Source of the DNA: an uncultured Clostridia bacterium
GTDB lineage: Bacteria; Bacillota; Clostridia; TANB77; CAG-508
Assembly (NCBI GenBank): GCA_948735595.1
Contig: CAPXSA010000020.1
Span: 1-41,634, forward strand
Reading direction: 5' to 3'
Length of the DNA stretch: 41,634 bases
The notes below the pieces were generated by a model. The model did no database searches, was not told where the DNA came from, and saw nothing but the letters and a program-made list of their open reading frames with translations. The translations under genes and the position numbers were made by a program. How positions within the stretch are numbered: position 1 is the first letter of the stretch; each line of letters begins with the position of its first letter. Positions 1 to 7,757 of the stretch are shown piece after piece.

Positions 1-1120
1 AACTTTTATTATTTTTTTGTTTCTTTTTTATTTTAAAAATTTTTGCTTTCTTCAATTCCCCTTCCTTGTTTTTTGACAGCTTTTTTTCTCTTTTTTGCTC
101 ACTAAATTAGCCAAAAATCTTCGCAATTTTTTTGTCTTATTGTCTATCGTTTCCTTTTCTGTTTTACGTATCTTATCTGTACCATTATTCTTTCTTTTCT
201 TGAGTTCTTAGTTTTCTTTCATTACGTAAACTTTGCACTTGTTTTTCTACTTTTCTCTCCAGATCTTATTTTTTTCTTTATCCGCAAGGATCTTCGTACC
301 TATTCCGCCTTACCTTTTCTTACTTTTTTTCTAATCTCTGCCTTATTTTTTTTACTGCTTGCATTCATTTCTTTTTTCTTCTCTTTCTTATATATTTATT
401 CGCATCCAAATATTGTCTAATTGTAAAAGTTTTTCCGTTTTTAAGCTTATTCCTTTTTACTTGTACATTGGTAATATTTATCAAGTCATATATATGCCAC
501 TTTTTCTCTTTCTTTGATTCTTTTTATTGCTTCCTCTCTTCCATTTTATTCCATTTACTTTATAAGACTTTATTTCAATTTTCCTCTTTTCTATTATTTA
601 TTTTTTCGTCTCGATTTTATTATTAACTTTTTTCACTTTTATTAATTTATTTATTTTTTCATTCTTTTATTGTTTCAATTTCATTTTTCATCTTTTTATT
701 TTTCAATTTTACTTTTAGAATTTCACTTCTAAAATTTTTTTCTTTTTAGTTTTTCCTTTTCATTTTTCTAATTTCATTTTTTACCTTTTCTATTTTGTTT
801 TTTATTCTTTTTATTTTTGTTGTTTAAAATCTTATTTTTGTATAAACTTTATTTTTCATTTCTGACTTTTTAACTTATAAAATTTGTTTCGAATTTTTAT
901 TTTACTTCTACTTTTTTATTTCGTAATTTTATGTTTTTATTTTTTACTCTTTATTATTTTATTTCTTATCTCTTCCTTTTTCAGTCTATTATTTTCTTAG
1001 TCAGAATTAGTCTTTTACCTTTTAAAATTTTCCTTCCCATTTCGTTTTCTCGCTTCTAGTTTCCATTTTCTTACATCTATTTTTAATATTCTAATGTACT
1101 AAAATAAAATTATCTCCTTA
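1..1120. other. T-rich region without a supportable gene
   Basis: About 1.1 kb in which the plus strand is dominated by T, with some C and very little G, so the minus strand is strongly purine-rich. All minus-strand frames are broken by frequent stops; the longest piece I could read (roughly 60-215) is a short Lys/Arg-rich stretch. The composition would fit the remains of a Lys/Glu-rich coding sequence read on the minus strand, like the neighbouring genes, but no homologous domain is recognisable. I see no tRNA, promoter or array in it. It ends at the left boundary of the direct repeat at 1124. Confidence 0.5.
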
Positions 1121-1132
1121 ATAAATAAAAAA

Positions 1133-1180
1133 ATATATCACTTTCACTTTAAAGCTACTTGTGATATATCTTTCTTTTTT
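1133..1180 (-). terminator. Intrinsic terminator of repeat copy A
   Basis: A 9-bp perfect stem (ATATATCAC at 1133-1141 with GTGATATAT at 1161-1169) encloses a 19-nt loop. On the minus strand it is followed by a run of seven T, and on the plus strand by a T-rich stretch, so it may work in both directions. The loop sequence is almost the same in copy B and closely related in a third copy at 25807-25839. Confidence 0.7.
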
Positions 1181-1232
1181 ATTTTACCTCTGAAGGAAGG
1201 AACTATGTTTCTTTAATAATATAGGTATTCTC

Positions 1233-1254
1233 GAAAAGTTCCTTAAAACTTTCC
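1233..1254 (-). other. Hairpin just downstream of VR-like module A
   Basis: About 17 nt after the stop of the VR-like frame there is an 8-bp stem with a 6-nt loop (arms 1233-1240 and 1247-1254, one G-T wobble on the minus strand). Copy B keeps the stem with swapped base pairs, which supports selection for structure. A hairpin at this position is a known feature of DGR target recognition, as described for Bordetella phage BPP-1; the equivalence here is inferred. Confidence 0.55.
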
Positions 1255-1270
1255 CCTCTGATATTCTATA

Positions 1271-1438
1271 TTAAAGTCCGGTGCCTACCACTGCTACCCC
1301 ACGACCACAGTACTTGTTGCTATCCCAGTTGTTGTTACCACGGAAGGAGAACATCCCAGTACCGCCACGATAGAAACCGTATCTAGTATCGTTGAGCCAG
1401 TTAGCGTTAGTAGTGCCATGCCAACCAAAATAGTTGAA
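1271..1438 (-). pseudogene. Orphan DGR variable-repeat-like C-terminal module A
   Basis: The minus strand reads 55 codons and a stop, with conserved blocks GWHG, NWLN, a GF-x-RG-x-x-GMFSF core, and a terminal CGRGVAVVGTGL. This resembles the C-terminal end of a C-type lectin fold (RGG followed by an Asn-rich stretch). Between the blocks lie many Asn, Ser, Thr, Tyr and Asp codons. There is no start codon at its 5' end, and a TAA immediately precedes the first codon in frame, so it is not an independent gene as drawn. It differs from module B by about 19 amino-acid changes against about 7 silent codon changes. No exact family is recognised; a silent cassette or decayed target 3' end are the main readings. 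Confidence 0.6.
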
Positions 1439-1467
1439 TTACCTATAACATAATCCCTATATTTATT

Positions 1468-2343
1468 TTAGCTATTTAAAGTTTCAATTTCTTCTTTTGT
1501 GAGACCTGTTACTTTCATAACAAATTCTATTGAGGCATTCTCTTCTAACATCTTCTTAGCAGCTTCTAATTTCGCTTCCTTTTTTCCTTCTTTTATTCCA
1601 TCTCTTCTTGCTTCATACAGAAATTGTTCATTATCCATTCTTGTAATTTCAATATCTAATGCCTCTTTCCATAATATTTCATCTTGATTTATTCTATCTA
1701 ATTCTTCTTTTGCTGCTTTTATATCTTTGTTTGCTTCCATGATTTCGGCTACCTCCTTATTCTCAGGATTATCCAAAAACATCATCCATTGTAACATTGC
1801 ATCTTCTTTATTGTTTTGATATTCTTGAATTGCTTTCGGTAAGGTTATTATATGCAATTCACAAAACTCTGTCAATACAATGTTTTGATATTTTTTCTCT
1901 CGAAGTTGCCATTTCGTATGGGCTTGTGGTATTTCTTTAAATTGTTCTATTTCTTCTCCTACTATAATAATGCTAATTGTTTTCCTTAGTTTGTTATACT
2001 GATTTCCTACCTTTAAATTAGCTGTATACATTTTTGCCCAATAGTATAAAAATCTTTCTATCATCCTTTCATGAGTTGCTAATTGTATTTCAATATCACA
2101 TTCCACATTATCATTAATGATTGCTCTTACATCAACTCTCCCATTTTTCTGTTCTTTCCTATCATTTAATAAGTCCTTATTCTTATCTAAGTCAATTTTA
2201 TGGATTTTGATTTTCAAAATATCCTCTAGCATTGCTTTTGTAATGTTTTCCTTCCCCTTTCCAAATAACGTTTGAAACACAATATCGTTCTTTGGTTGTA
2301 AAATTCTCCTTCTTTCTATTTGTTCGTAATTTTCTTCTACCAT
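1468..2343 (-). CDS. Rpn/PD-(D/E)XK nuclease family transposase-like protein
   Basis: A 291-aa protein with the N-terminal ILQPKNDIVFQTLFG block typical of the PDDEXK_2/Rpn group (recombination-promoting nucleases, often annotated as transposases). The likely active site is the Asp and the E-I-Q in the stretch around residues 70-88 (GRVDVRA...ECDIEIQ). The C-terminal third is a charged helix ending in the family's short ITGLT/VTGLTKEEIE-like tail. An AAGGAGG site lies just upstream of the ATG. The gene sits between two 340-bp direct repeats, and the left repeat begins directly after its stop. Members are usually multicopy and only weakly linked to neighbours; whether it moves the flanking repeats is unknown. 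Confidence 0.85.
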   Translation of the reverse strand: MVEENYEQIERRRILQPKNDIVFQTLFGKGKENITKAMLEDILKIKIHKIDLDKNKDLLNDRKEQKNGRVDVRAIINDNVECDIEIQLATHERMIERFLYYWAKMYTANLKVGNQYNKLRKTISIIIVGEEIEQFKEIPQAHTKWQLREKKYQNIVLTEFCELHIITLPKAIQEYQNNKEDAMLQWMMFLDNPENKEVAEIMEANKDIKAAKEELDRINQDEILWKEALDIEITRMDNEQFLYEARRDGIKEGKKEAKLEAAKKMLEENASIEFVMKVTGLTKEEIETLNS

Positions 2344-2628
2344 AATTGGTACCTCCTTATATAAAATTAAATTTTATATTTATAGACAAAAGACTTTACA
2401 AACAATATACTTTTTTCTATTTATCTTTTATTTGGATTAGTTTTTCAGAATTGATTTGATACAAAAATCTTTAATTAACAAAATCGCTGAATTAAAAAAT
2501 TAAGATAAAAATGAAATCAATTGTAATGCCTTTCGGCTAGAAATATAATTGGAATAATCTTATATTACTTCTTCTCACTTCGCAAGAAATTTCGTCATAC
2601 AAAATTCGACTTTTTTCTAGTTTGTTTC
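2344..2628. other. Intergenic region upstream of the nuclease gene
   Basis: About 285 bp of AT-rich DNA. The only notable element is a near-perfect palindrome at 2360-2378 (TATAAAAT, 3-nt centre, ATTTTATA), which could be part of the promoter or an operator for the minus-strand nuclease gene. No reading frame with a ribosome binding site was found. Confidence 0.4.
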
Positions 2629-2738
2629 AATAAAAAAATATATCACTTTCACTTTAAAGCTACTTGCGATATATCTTTCTTTTTTATTTTACCTCTGAAG
2701 GAAGGAACTATGTTTCTTTAATAATATAGCTATACTCA

Positions 2739-2758
2739 GAAAACTCCTTGAAGTTTTC
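2739..2758 (-). other. Hairpin just downstream of VR-like module B
   Basis: A 7-bp perfect stem (GAAAACT at 2739-2745, AGTTTTC at 2752-2758) with a 6-nt loop. Relative to copy A the stem sequence is changed on both sides (AGTT/AACT becomes ACT/AGT) while pairing is kept, including an inverted G-C pair. It lies at the same distance from the module's stop codon as in copy A. Confidence 0.55.
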
Positions 2759-2775
2759 CCCTCTGATATTCTATA

Positions 2776-2943
2776 TTAGAGTCCGGTGCCTACTACTGCT
2801 ACTCCACGACCACAGTTGTTGTTACCAGTCCAAGTGTTGTTGCCGTTGAAGGAGAACATCCCACCATTGCCACGTCTGAAACCGTTGCTAGTATTATTGA
2901 GCCAGTTGTGGTTGCTAGCACCATGCCAGCCGGAACAGCTTAG
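2776..2943 (-). pseudogene. Orphan DGR variable-repeat-like C-terminal module B
   Basis: Fifty-five codons plus stop on the minus strand, homologous to module A: GWHG, NWLNNT, GF-x-RG-x-x-GMFSF, GNN-x-W and the same CGRGVAVVGTGL end. Variable codons here are often AAC, AGC, ACT or GGT. A TAA four codons before the first aligned codon closes the frame, no start codon is available, and the TraG-like gene just upstream is in another frame. It is therefore a module without its own N-terminal part. The third-base T/C differences between modules are not explained by adenine-only mutagenesis, so either different templates or long divergence would be needed. Confidence 0.6.
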
Positions 2944-2971
2944 GTTACCTTAACATAGTCCCTAAATTATC

Positions 2972-5020
2972 TTAATCATCATCCATTGGTCCAAATAATT
3001 CATCGAATTTAGCTTCTAATTCTTTTTGTACATCTATAGAAAATACTTCGTCGTCTTCTTGTTCTTGTGGTAATATTGGTGCTTCTGTCTCCACACTTGC
3101 TATTGTACTTTCTTGTTTTGGTTCTACTTCTTTTTTGATGTCTTCTACTAAATTGTCTACATTATTTTCTACCTTTATTTCATTTTGTGGCTTTGTCTCT
3201 TCCTTTTTAGGTTCATCATCTTCAAATAAATCATCTAATGATTCTACCTTTAAGTCTGCCTTCTTTGTTTTATCGTCTTCTTCTACATAAGGGTTATATG
3301 GGTTATATTTTCTCCACTTACCTCTTTCTCCTATATTGAAATCCAAGTGATTTAAAGTATATTCTGCTAATTTTCTTGCCATTGGACTTTCAAAGTAGTA
3401 ATATTTCTTAGCTTTGACTGGTTTAATTCCTTTTTCATAAATAATACAGTCGTCATTATCCATTCTTCTTAATTCGTCTGGTGTCATTAGTGGCCTTGCC
3501 ATTACTTGGTCTGAATCACTAACACCTTGTCTGTGGTATTGCTTATCTCTGTTAATTGACCTATTATCTCTTGTAATTGTCTTTTCACCTAATGCTTTTG
3601 AGAAATATTCTACTGTTTTAAAAGAGTTACTTCCTAAGAATACGTGCGTATCACAGTTACCCATGATAGTTTCGTAGGATTTTTCATATACTGCTTCTAA
3701 TTGGTCTAAGTTTTGTAATATAACACTGAAGGAAATTCCTCTACTTCTACTGGTTGAAATCTTTTTATCAAAGTCTGGTATTTTACCAATATTAGCAAAC
3801 TCGTCGCAGATAAAGTATGTTGGCATTTTTAGTCTTCCGCCATTTGCATCTGCAAAGTTATATAGTTGTTGTATCATTTGAGAGAAGAATATGGTTAATA
3901 AAAAGTCGTATGCTGTATGTGTATCTGAAGATATAACATATACTGCTGTTTTCTTTGAACCAATGTCTTCAAAGTTAATGGTATCTGTTGATGTTACCTC
4001 TGCAATTTCCTTCGAATCGAATTTACCAAGTTTAGATTGCAAAGAACTCAAAATAGATCCATATGTTTTTTCTGGTGCAATTTCAATTGATTTATAGTTC
4101 ATTCTAGCAGGGTGGTCATATGGTAATTGGTTCATTAATTCTGTTAATAAGTTGCTTCCTCCATTAGCATTTGCTGCTCTTACTAGTTCTGAACAGCTAG
4201 CTAAGTTTTGCTCTTCTTCTGGTCTAGTTGCTATTAAATAATAGATTAGTGCTTTTAATAGCATCTCCGCCATATCATCCCAGTATGGGTCTGAACCACT
4301 TTCTGTTTTTTGTCCTTTTACAATGGTGTTAGCAATAACGTCAACGTCTAACTCACTAGCTATATGCATTAATGGATTATATCCATCACTATTTGCCGGA
4401 TTTACTAAGTTTAATACTTTAATATCATATCCATTTTTTCTTAAATATCCCGCTGTTTTATCATAAAGTTCACCTTTTGGGTCTGTAAATACGTAGGAGC
4501 CTAACATTTGGTATGCATTTGGTATAGAGTAAGATGCTGATTTACCAGAACCTGAACCTCCGACTACCAATACATTGACGTTTCCTCTTTTATCTACTGG
4601 TAAGTAGTGTTCTTGTGCTAATAAAATTCCTTTATGTTTGCTAAGTACCTTGTACTGTTCTCCTCCTTCACTCCAGTCACTAGAGCCGTGTTCAATATCT
4701 GCATATTCGCTTTTTGGTTTTGAACGAAATAGACCAATAGTGGTACAAATAGCATAAAATATGCTAAACCATAATAGAGTTTTGAAAAATGTTCCTATAT
4801 AAGCAGCGTTAAATACTTGAGTAATAGAATTAAAGCTTACAATATCATTAAAAACTTGTCCTAAAAACTTTCCAAATACAAAAACACCATTGTCTGTTGA
4901 ATCAACAATGGCTTTTGCAATTGGCGAAACGAGTATTATGGTTAATATAATCCATAATACTCCTATCACTACCATATTTTTTCTATTATCTTTTAATGTT
5001 TTTCTTACTTTGTAATTCAT
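2972..5020 (-). CDS. TraG/VirD4-family (TraD-like) coupling ATPase
   Basis: A 682-aa membrane-anchored ATPase of the type IV coupling protein family, which delivers DNA-protein substrates to a secretion channel. Two hydrophobic segments lie near residues 17-38 and 75-95. A Walker A motif GGSGSGKS is near residue 155, followed by the family's FTDPKGELYDKT and NPANSDGYNPL blocks. The Walker B region (FICDEFANIG) is near residue 400 and the TSRSRGISFSVILQNLDQL block follows. The last ~100 residues are acidic and low in complexity. It is the last gene of a three-gene operon and is followed within 10 bp by direct repeat copy B. No relaxase, VirB4 or pilus gene is present in the window. Confidence 0.9.
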   Translation of the reverse strand: MNYKVRKTLKDNRKNMVVIGVLWIILTIILVSPIAKAIVDSTDNGVFVFGKFLGQVFNDIVSFNSITQVFNAAYIGTFFKTLLWFSIFYAICTTIGLFRSKPKSEYADIEHGSSDWSEGGEQYKVLSKHKGILLAQEHYLPVDKRGNVNVLVVGGSGSGKSASYSIPNAYQMLGSYVFTDPKGELYDKTAGYLRKNGYDIKVLNLVNPANSDGYNPLMHIASELDVDVIANTIVKGQKTESGSDPYWDDMAEMLLKALIYYLIATRPEEEQNLASCSELVRAANANGGSNLLTELMNQLPYDHPARMNYKSIEIAPEKTYGSILSSLQSKLGKFDSKEIAEVTSTDTINFEDIGSKKTAVYVISSDTHTAYDFLLTIFFSQMIQQLYNFADANGGRLKMPTYFICDEFANIGKIPDFDKKISTSRSRGISFSVILQNLDQLEAVYEKSYETIMGNCDTHVFLGSNSFKTVEYFSKALGEKTITRDNRSINRDKQYHRQGVSDSDQVMARPLMTPDELRRMDNDDCIIYEKGIKPVKAKKYYYFESPMARKLAEYTLNHLDFNIGERGKWRKYNPYNPYVEEDDKTKKADLKVESLDDLFEDDEPKKEETKPQNEIKVENNVDNLVEDIKKEVEPKQESTIASVETEAPILPQEQEDDEVFSIDVQKELEAKFDELFGPMDDD

Positions 5021-5050
5021 TCTTAAATCACCTTTTCATTTGTCTAATTC

Positions 5051-5395
5051 TTATCCAATTTCCATTCCAACTTGCGCTTTTCCTTTTTTATTTGCTTTTT
5101 GTTTCATTTCTGCTTTTTGTCTCTTTACATTCATTAATGCTTGGTAAGCTTTTGGATTTACCATAGAAATAATAGTTCCATCTTTCATTTCTAAAGTGCC
5201 ATCTTCTCTAACTTTGGATTCTCCTACTTGAGAAATAACAATTTCTCCCTGAATTTCAGCTTCTTTTACTTCTTTTTCAGAAACTCCCCATTTAGCTGTT
5301 TTTGGTGGCATTTCTAACCCTTTATCAGTTGGAATTGTTTGTCCTACTACTACTGCAGGATTATCTTTCTTTGAAGGTACATTTGTACTTTTCAT
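5051..5395 (-). CDS. Hypothetical protein, TraG operon (114 aa)
   Basis: A soluble 114-aa protein with no signal peptide or membrane segment. The N-terminal half contains a Pro-rich segment and KWGVSEKEVKEAEIQGEIVIS. The middle (DGTLEMKDGTIISM) looks like beta hairpins and the C-terminus is a Lys-rich helix. AGGAGGAG lies upstream of the ATG. It lies between the 174-aa gene (17 bp gap) and the TraG-like gene (30 bp gap), all read the same way, so it is probably co-transcribed with the ATPase. I do not recognise the family. Confidence 0.7.
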   Translation of the reverse strand: MKSTNVPSKKDNPAVVVGQTIPTDKGLEMPPKTAKWGVSEKEVKEAEIQGEIVISQVGESKVREDGTLEMKDGTIISMVNPKAYQALMNVKRQKAEMKQKANKKGKAQVGMEIG

Positions 5396-5412
5396 ATTCT
5401 TAGCTCCTCCTC

Positions 5413-5937
5413 TTAGACATCTTCTCGCTTATCACGTATTTCAAATGCAAAATATGATTTAAATGGTTTTAGTTTGCACTTGCCTTTTACTTCATTTGTT
5501 TCTCCGTCAAAGTATAAAACTGGTTTGACTTCTTCTGTTGTTTCTGGGTCTATAATTGAAATTGGTCTTTTCAAATCTGGTGTATATTTAAATTCTTTAT
5601 ATTCTGATTCTTGTTCAGAGTATAAGGTATCGAACTTAATTGGAATTGGACGTTTGGCGATTTTCACTTTATCTTCTGCTAAAATTCCCATGTTGACAAC
5701 TACTTTATCTTGTCCAAAAGATAAGATAACTAAGTCTTCTTCATTTTCAGGCTCATCAACAAAAAAGGTTTTTTTCCTTAAATCACCATTTAATTCTTCG
5801 GCATATTCAAGGCGTTGCACCGTATATTTTGGATATTCATCTAATAAACTTTTATCTGTTTTGTTGATTCTGTATATTACAGTGTTAACTCCTTGTGGAT
5901 CTGTAATACTAAAGTGTTTTCCCTGTATTGAGTCCAT
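5413..5937 (-). CDS. Hypothetical protein, first gene of TraG operon (174 aa)
   Basis: A 174-aa soluble, acidic protein without a recognisable domain. It reads as alternating short beta strands (HFSITDPQGVNTVIYRI, DLVILSFGQDKVVVNMGIL) and ends with a FKSYFAFEIRDKRED segment. A consensus promoter starts about 70 bp upstream and an AAAAGGAG site precedes the ATG. Its position as leader of the operon with the coupling ATPase suggests an accessory role in the same process, but the sequence does not show what it does. Confidence 0.7.
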   Translation of the reverse strand: MDSIQGKHFSITDPQGVNTVIYRINKTDKSLLDEYPKYTVQRLEYAEELNGDLRKKTFFVDEPENEEDLVILSFGQDKVVVNMGILAEDKVKIAKRPIPIKFDTLYSEQESEYKEFKYTPDLKRPISIIDPETTEEVKPVLYFDGETNEVKGKCKLKPFKSYFAFEIRDKREDV

Positions 5938-6011
5938 TTTTTACACTCCTTTTCTATGAATCCTAGTACAATACATAGTTTGTCTTTTGTTTATATATAT
6001 CACTAAACTTA

Positions 6012-6040
6012 ATTATAGTACAAAATTGCCCTTCTGTCAA
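6012..6040 (-). promoter_or_regulatory. Consensus sigma-A promoter of the TraG operon
   Basis: On the minus strand: TTGACA (6040-6035), 17-bp spacer, TATAAT (6017-6012). Both hexamers match the consensus exactly. It drives the operon starting at 5937. A second TTGACA lies about 27 bp further upstream. Confidence 0.85.
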
Positions 6041-6081
6041 TGTTTTTGATTAAATTTATGTCAACTTTTATAGGATTCATT

Positions 6082-7002
6082 TTATAATTGATTATATATG
6101 TTTCTTGGGTCATATTTTGAAACTTCTTTTAACTGCTCAAAAAGCTGTTTTTCTTGATCTGTCATTGTTTTTGGTACCATAATGCAAATATTAGTAATCA
6201 ATTCTCCTCTTCCGCCTTTTCCATCAAGATATCCCTTTTCTTTTAGATGAATAGTTTCTCCACTTTGTATTCCTTGTGGTACATGTAAAGAGATTTCTTC
6301 ATTAATAGAATTTAGCGTTACTTTTGTTCCTAATGCTGCTTCCCATGGTGTTAAATATAAATTGGTATATAAATCAATTCCATTTAATCTATATTTTTCG
6401 TCATCCTCTATTTGTACTTTAATTAATAAATCGCCTGGTTTCCCTCCATTTTCGCCTGGTTTTCCTTGTCCCATTAGTCGTATCTTTTCATGATTGCGAA
6501 TTCCTGCAGGAATTTTAATGGTAAAAGTTTTCATTTTTCCATCAAGAGTACGTAGTGATATCTTTTTTTCATTTCCATAAAATGCTTCTGTAATAGAAAT
6601 ATTAATTTCAGTTTCTATATTCTCTCCCTTGACTGCAACTTTTTTAGATTTCTTATCTTCTTTAGATTTAGCAGGCTTGTCCTCTGCTACTTCTCCAAAA
6701 AACATATTAAAAAAGTCACTAAATATACTGCCTGTTTCTCTACTACTTTCTTCATACTTTACTTTTTGTCTTTTTCCAATATGGCTATACCACATCCTGT
6801 CATATTTTCTGCGAGAAGTTGTTTCTGACAATACTTTATATGCTTCATTGATGTCTTTAAATCGCTCTTCTGCCATAGTATTAGTACTATTAATATCTGG
6901 GTGATATTTTTTAGCTTGTTCACGATAGGCTTGTTTAATTTCTTCAGATGATGCTTTATAATTACTAATTCCTAATATTTTATAATAATCTTTGAAAATC
7001 AT
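6082..7002 (-). CDS. DnaJ/CbpA-like J-domain co-chaperone
   Basis: A 306-aa protein with an N-terminal J domain (residues ~5-70, HPD motif in KKYHPDIN), a linker with F-rich and Lys-rich parts, and the two-part DnaJ C-terminal substrate-binding domain (from about residue 125, including PAGIRNHEKIRLMGQG and VPQGIQSGETIHLKEKG). The four-repeat CxxCxGxG zinc region of classical DnaJ is absent, so it is the CbpA/type II form that stimulates DnaK ATPase. A GGGGG site lies close to the ATG. It is preceded by yqeK on the same strand, with a 97-bp gap. Confidence 0.88.
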   Translation of the reverse strand: MIFKDYYKILGISNYKASSEEIKQAYREQAKKYHPDINSTNTMAEERFKDINEAYKVLSETTSRRKYDRMWYSHIGKRQKVKYEESSRETGSIFSDFFNMFFGEVAEDKPAKSKEDKKSKKVAVKGENIETEINISITEAFYGNEKKISLRTLDGKMKTFTIKIPAGIRNHEKIRLMGQGKPGENGGKPGDLLIKVQIEDDEKYRLNGIDLYTNLYLTPWEAALGTKVTLNSINEEISLHVPQGIQSGETIHLKEKGYLDGKGGRGELITNICIMVPKTMTDQEKQLFEQLKEVSKYDPRNIYNQL

Positions 7003-7099
7003 AGTTCCCCCTATATCAGGTCGTCTTTATTTTTCATCTTTTGTACTCATTCGATTTTCTTTTTCTACAATGCCTAGGATTATATCACATTTCTTCTGG

Positions 7100-7660
7100 T
7101 TAGAAAAGGGGTAATAGTTGATTTCTCGCAAAAATTCCATCTGGGTGAATGAGTACACCTTTATCAATGTTCTTTTTGATAGTATAGTCTAAAATAACTA
7201 ATGTACATTTATCAATATTTTGCATTGCTAGTTTTCTTAATTCTTCAACACCTTCATATTCTCTATTTTCTTCGATTTTATCTGCTATAAAAATAATTTT
7301 AGCTAATAGATCCATATCGACATGTCCTGTTGTGTGATATAAAATTGCCTTTTGCATTTCTTTTGTGAATCCATACTTTTTAGTGATATCTGCTCCAATT
7401 TTTGCGTGCAATAACCCTACGTTATGTATTTCTACATCATCTATTTCAATTTGGTGCTCTTTACAATATTGTATTTTTTCTACATTGGATATTTCTTTTC
7501 CAATATCATGAGTTAGTCCAGTTAAAGCAGCAATATGAGTATCTACTCCATATTGTTTTGCTAATTCTTCTGCTTTTTTCATGACACCTATGGAGTGGTT
7601 ATATCTTTCTTCTGATAAGATTGTTTTTAGTTCTGCTTGTATATTTTCTATTGTTTCCAT
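7100..7660 (-). CDS. YqeK-family HD-domain nucleotide hydrolase
   Basis: A 186-aa HD-domain protein. The metal-binding pattern is visible: H of NHSIGV, HD in GLTHDIGKE, H of LLHAKIGA, H in YHTTGH, and D of IADKIEENREY. The YqeK family hydrolyses diadenosine tetraphosphate symmetrically to ADP. In many Firmicutes yqeK neighbours nadD and rsfS; neither is here. GAAAGG precedes the ATG. Length matches the family. Confidence 0.85.
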   Translation of the reverse strand: METIENIQAELKTILSEERYNHSIGVMKKAEELAKQYGVDTHIAALTGLTHDIGKEISNVEKIQYCKEHQIEIDDVEIHNVGLLHAKIGADITKKYGFTKEMQKAILYHTTGHVDMDLLAKIIFIADKIEENREYEGVEELRKLAMQNIDKCTLVILDYTIKKNIDKGVLIHPDGIFARNQLLPLF

Positions 7661-7690
7661 TTTTTTGCTACCTTTCTTTTGATTGCTCTA

Positions 7691-7745
7691 AGGGGGACAC
7701 ATTTTTCCCTAAGGTCACTTCTCTAAGGATAAGATGTGTCCCCCT
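7691..7745. repeat. REP-like palindrome between ddl and yqeK
   Basis: A 12-bp perfect inverted repeat (AGGGGGACACAT, 7691-7702; ATGTGTCCCCCT, 7734-7745) around a 31-nt loop holding two CTAAGG copies. It is GC-rich compared with its surroundings and lies just after ddl. It shares a GGGACA/TGTCCC theme with the element at 13838-13893, which suggests a dispersed palindromic family of the type moved by REP-associated (RAYT) transposases. It could also terminate ddl transcription. Confidence 0.55.
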
Positions 7746-7757
7746 AAGTATTTATAT

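Larger units (their letters stand above)
1124..1464 (-). repeat. Direct repeat copy A (VR-like module + hairpin + terminator)
   Basis: A segment of about 341 bp that recurs at 2629-2968. Read on the minus strand it starts a few bases after the stop codon of the nuclease gene, runs through a 55-codon VR-like reading frame (1438-1271), a hairpin (1233-1254), a near-identical conserved stretch and an intrinsic terminator (1133-1169). The 150 bp downstream of the reading frame is nearly identical between copies, while the reading frame differs mainly at interspersed codons. This pattern is expected of diversified target repeats rather than of simple drift. Confidence 0.85.
2629..2968 (-). repeat. 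Direct repeat copy B (VR-like module + hairpin + terminator)
   Basis: Second copy of the repeat at 1124-1464, with the same order on the minus strand: short leader after the TraG-like stop codon, 55-codon VR-like frame (2943-2776), hairpin (2739-2758), conserved stretch, terminator-type stem (2638-2646 with 2666-2674, one mismatch). The leader similarity (TTAGGGACTATGTTA here, ATAGGGATTATGTTA in copy A) extends almost to the stop codon of the upstream gene in both copies, although the upstream genes are unrelated. Confidence 0.85.

Noticed and set aside
2770..2943. Open plus-strand frame across VR-like module B
   Set aside because: It is antisense to the lectin-like frame, is not open in the same way in module A, and has no start with a ribosome site; the conserved framework residues only make sense on the minus strand.
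1271..2943. One of the two modules as the DGR template repeat
   Set aside because: A template repeat should keep A at the variable positions. Both copies have many non-A codons there (GCT, TTC, CGT, GGT), so neither qualifies.
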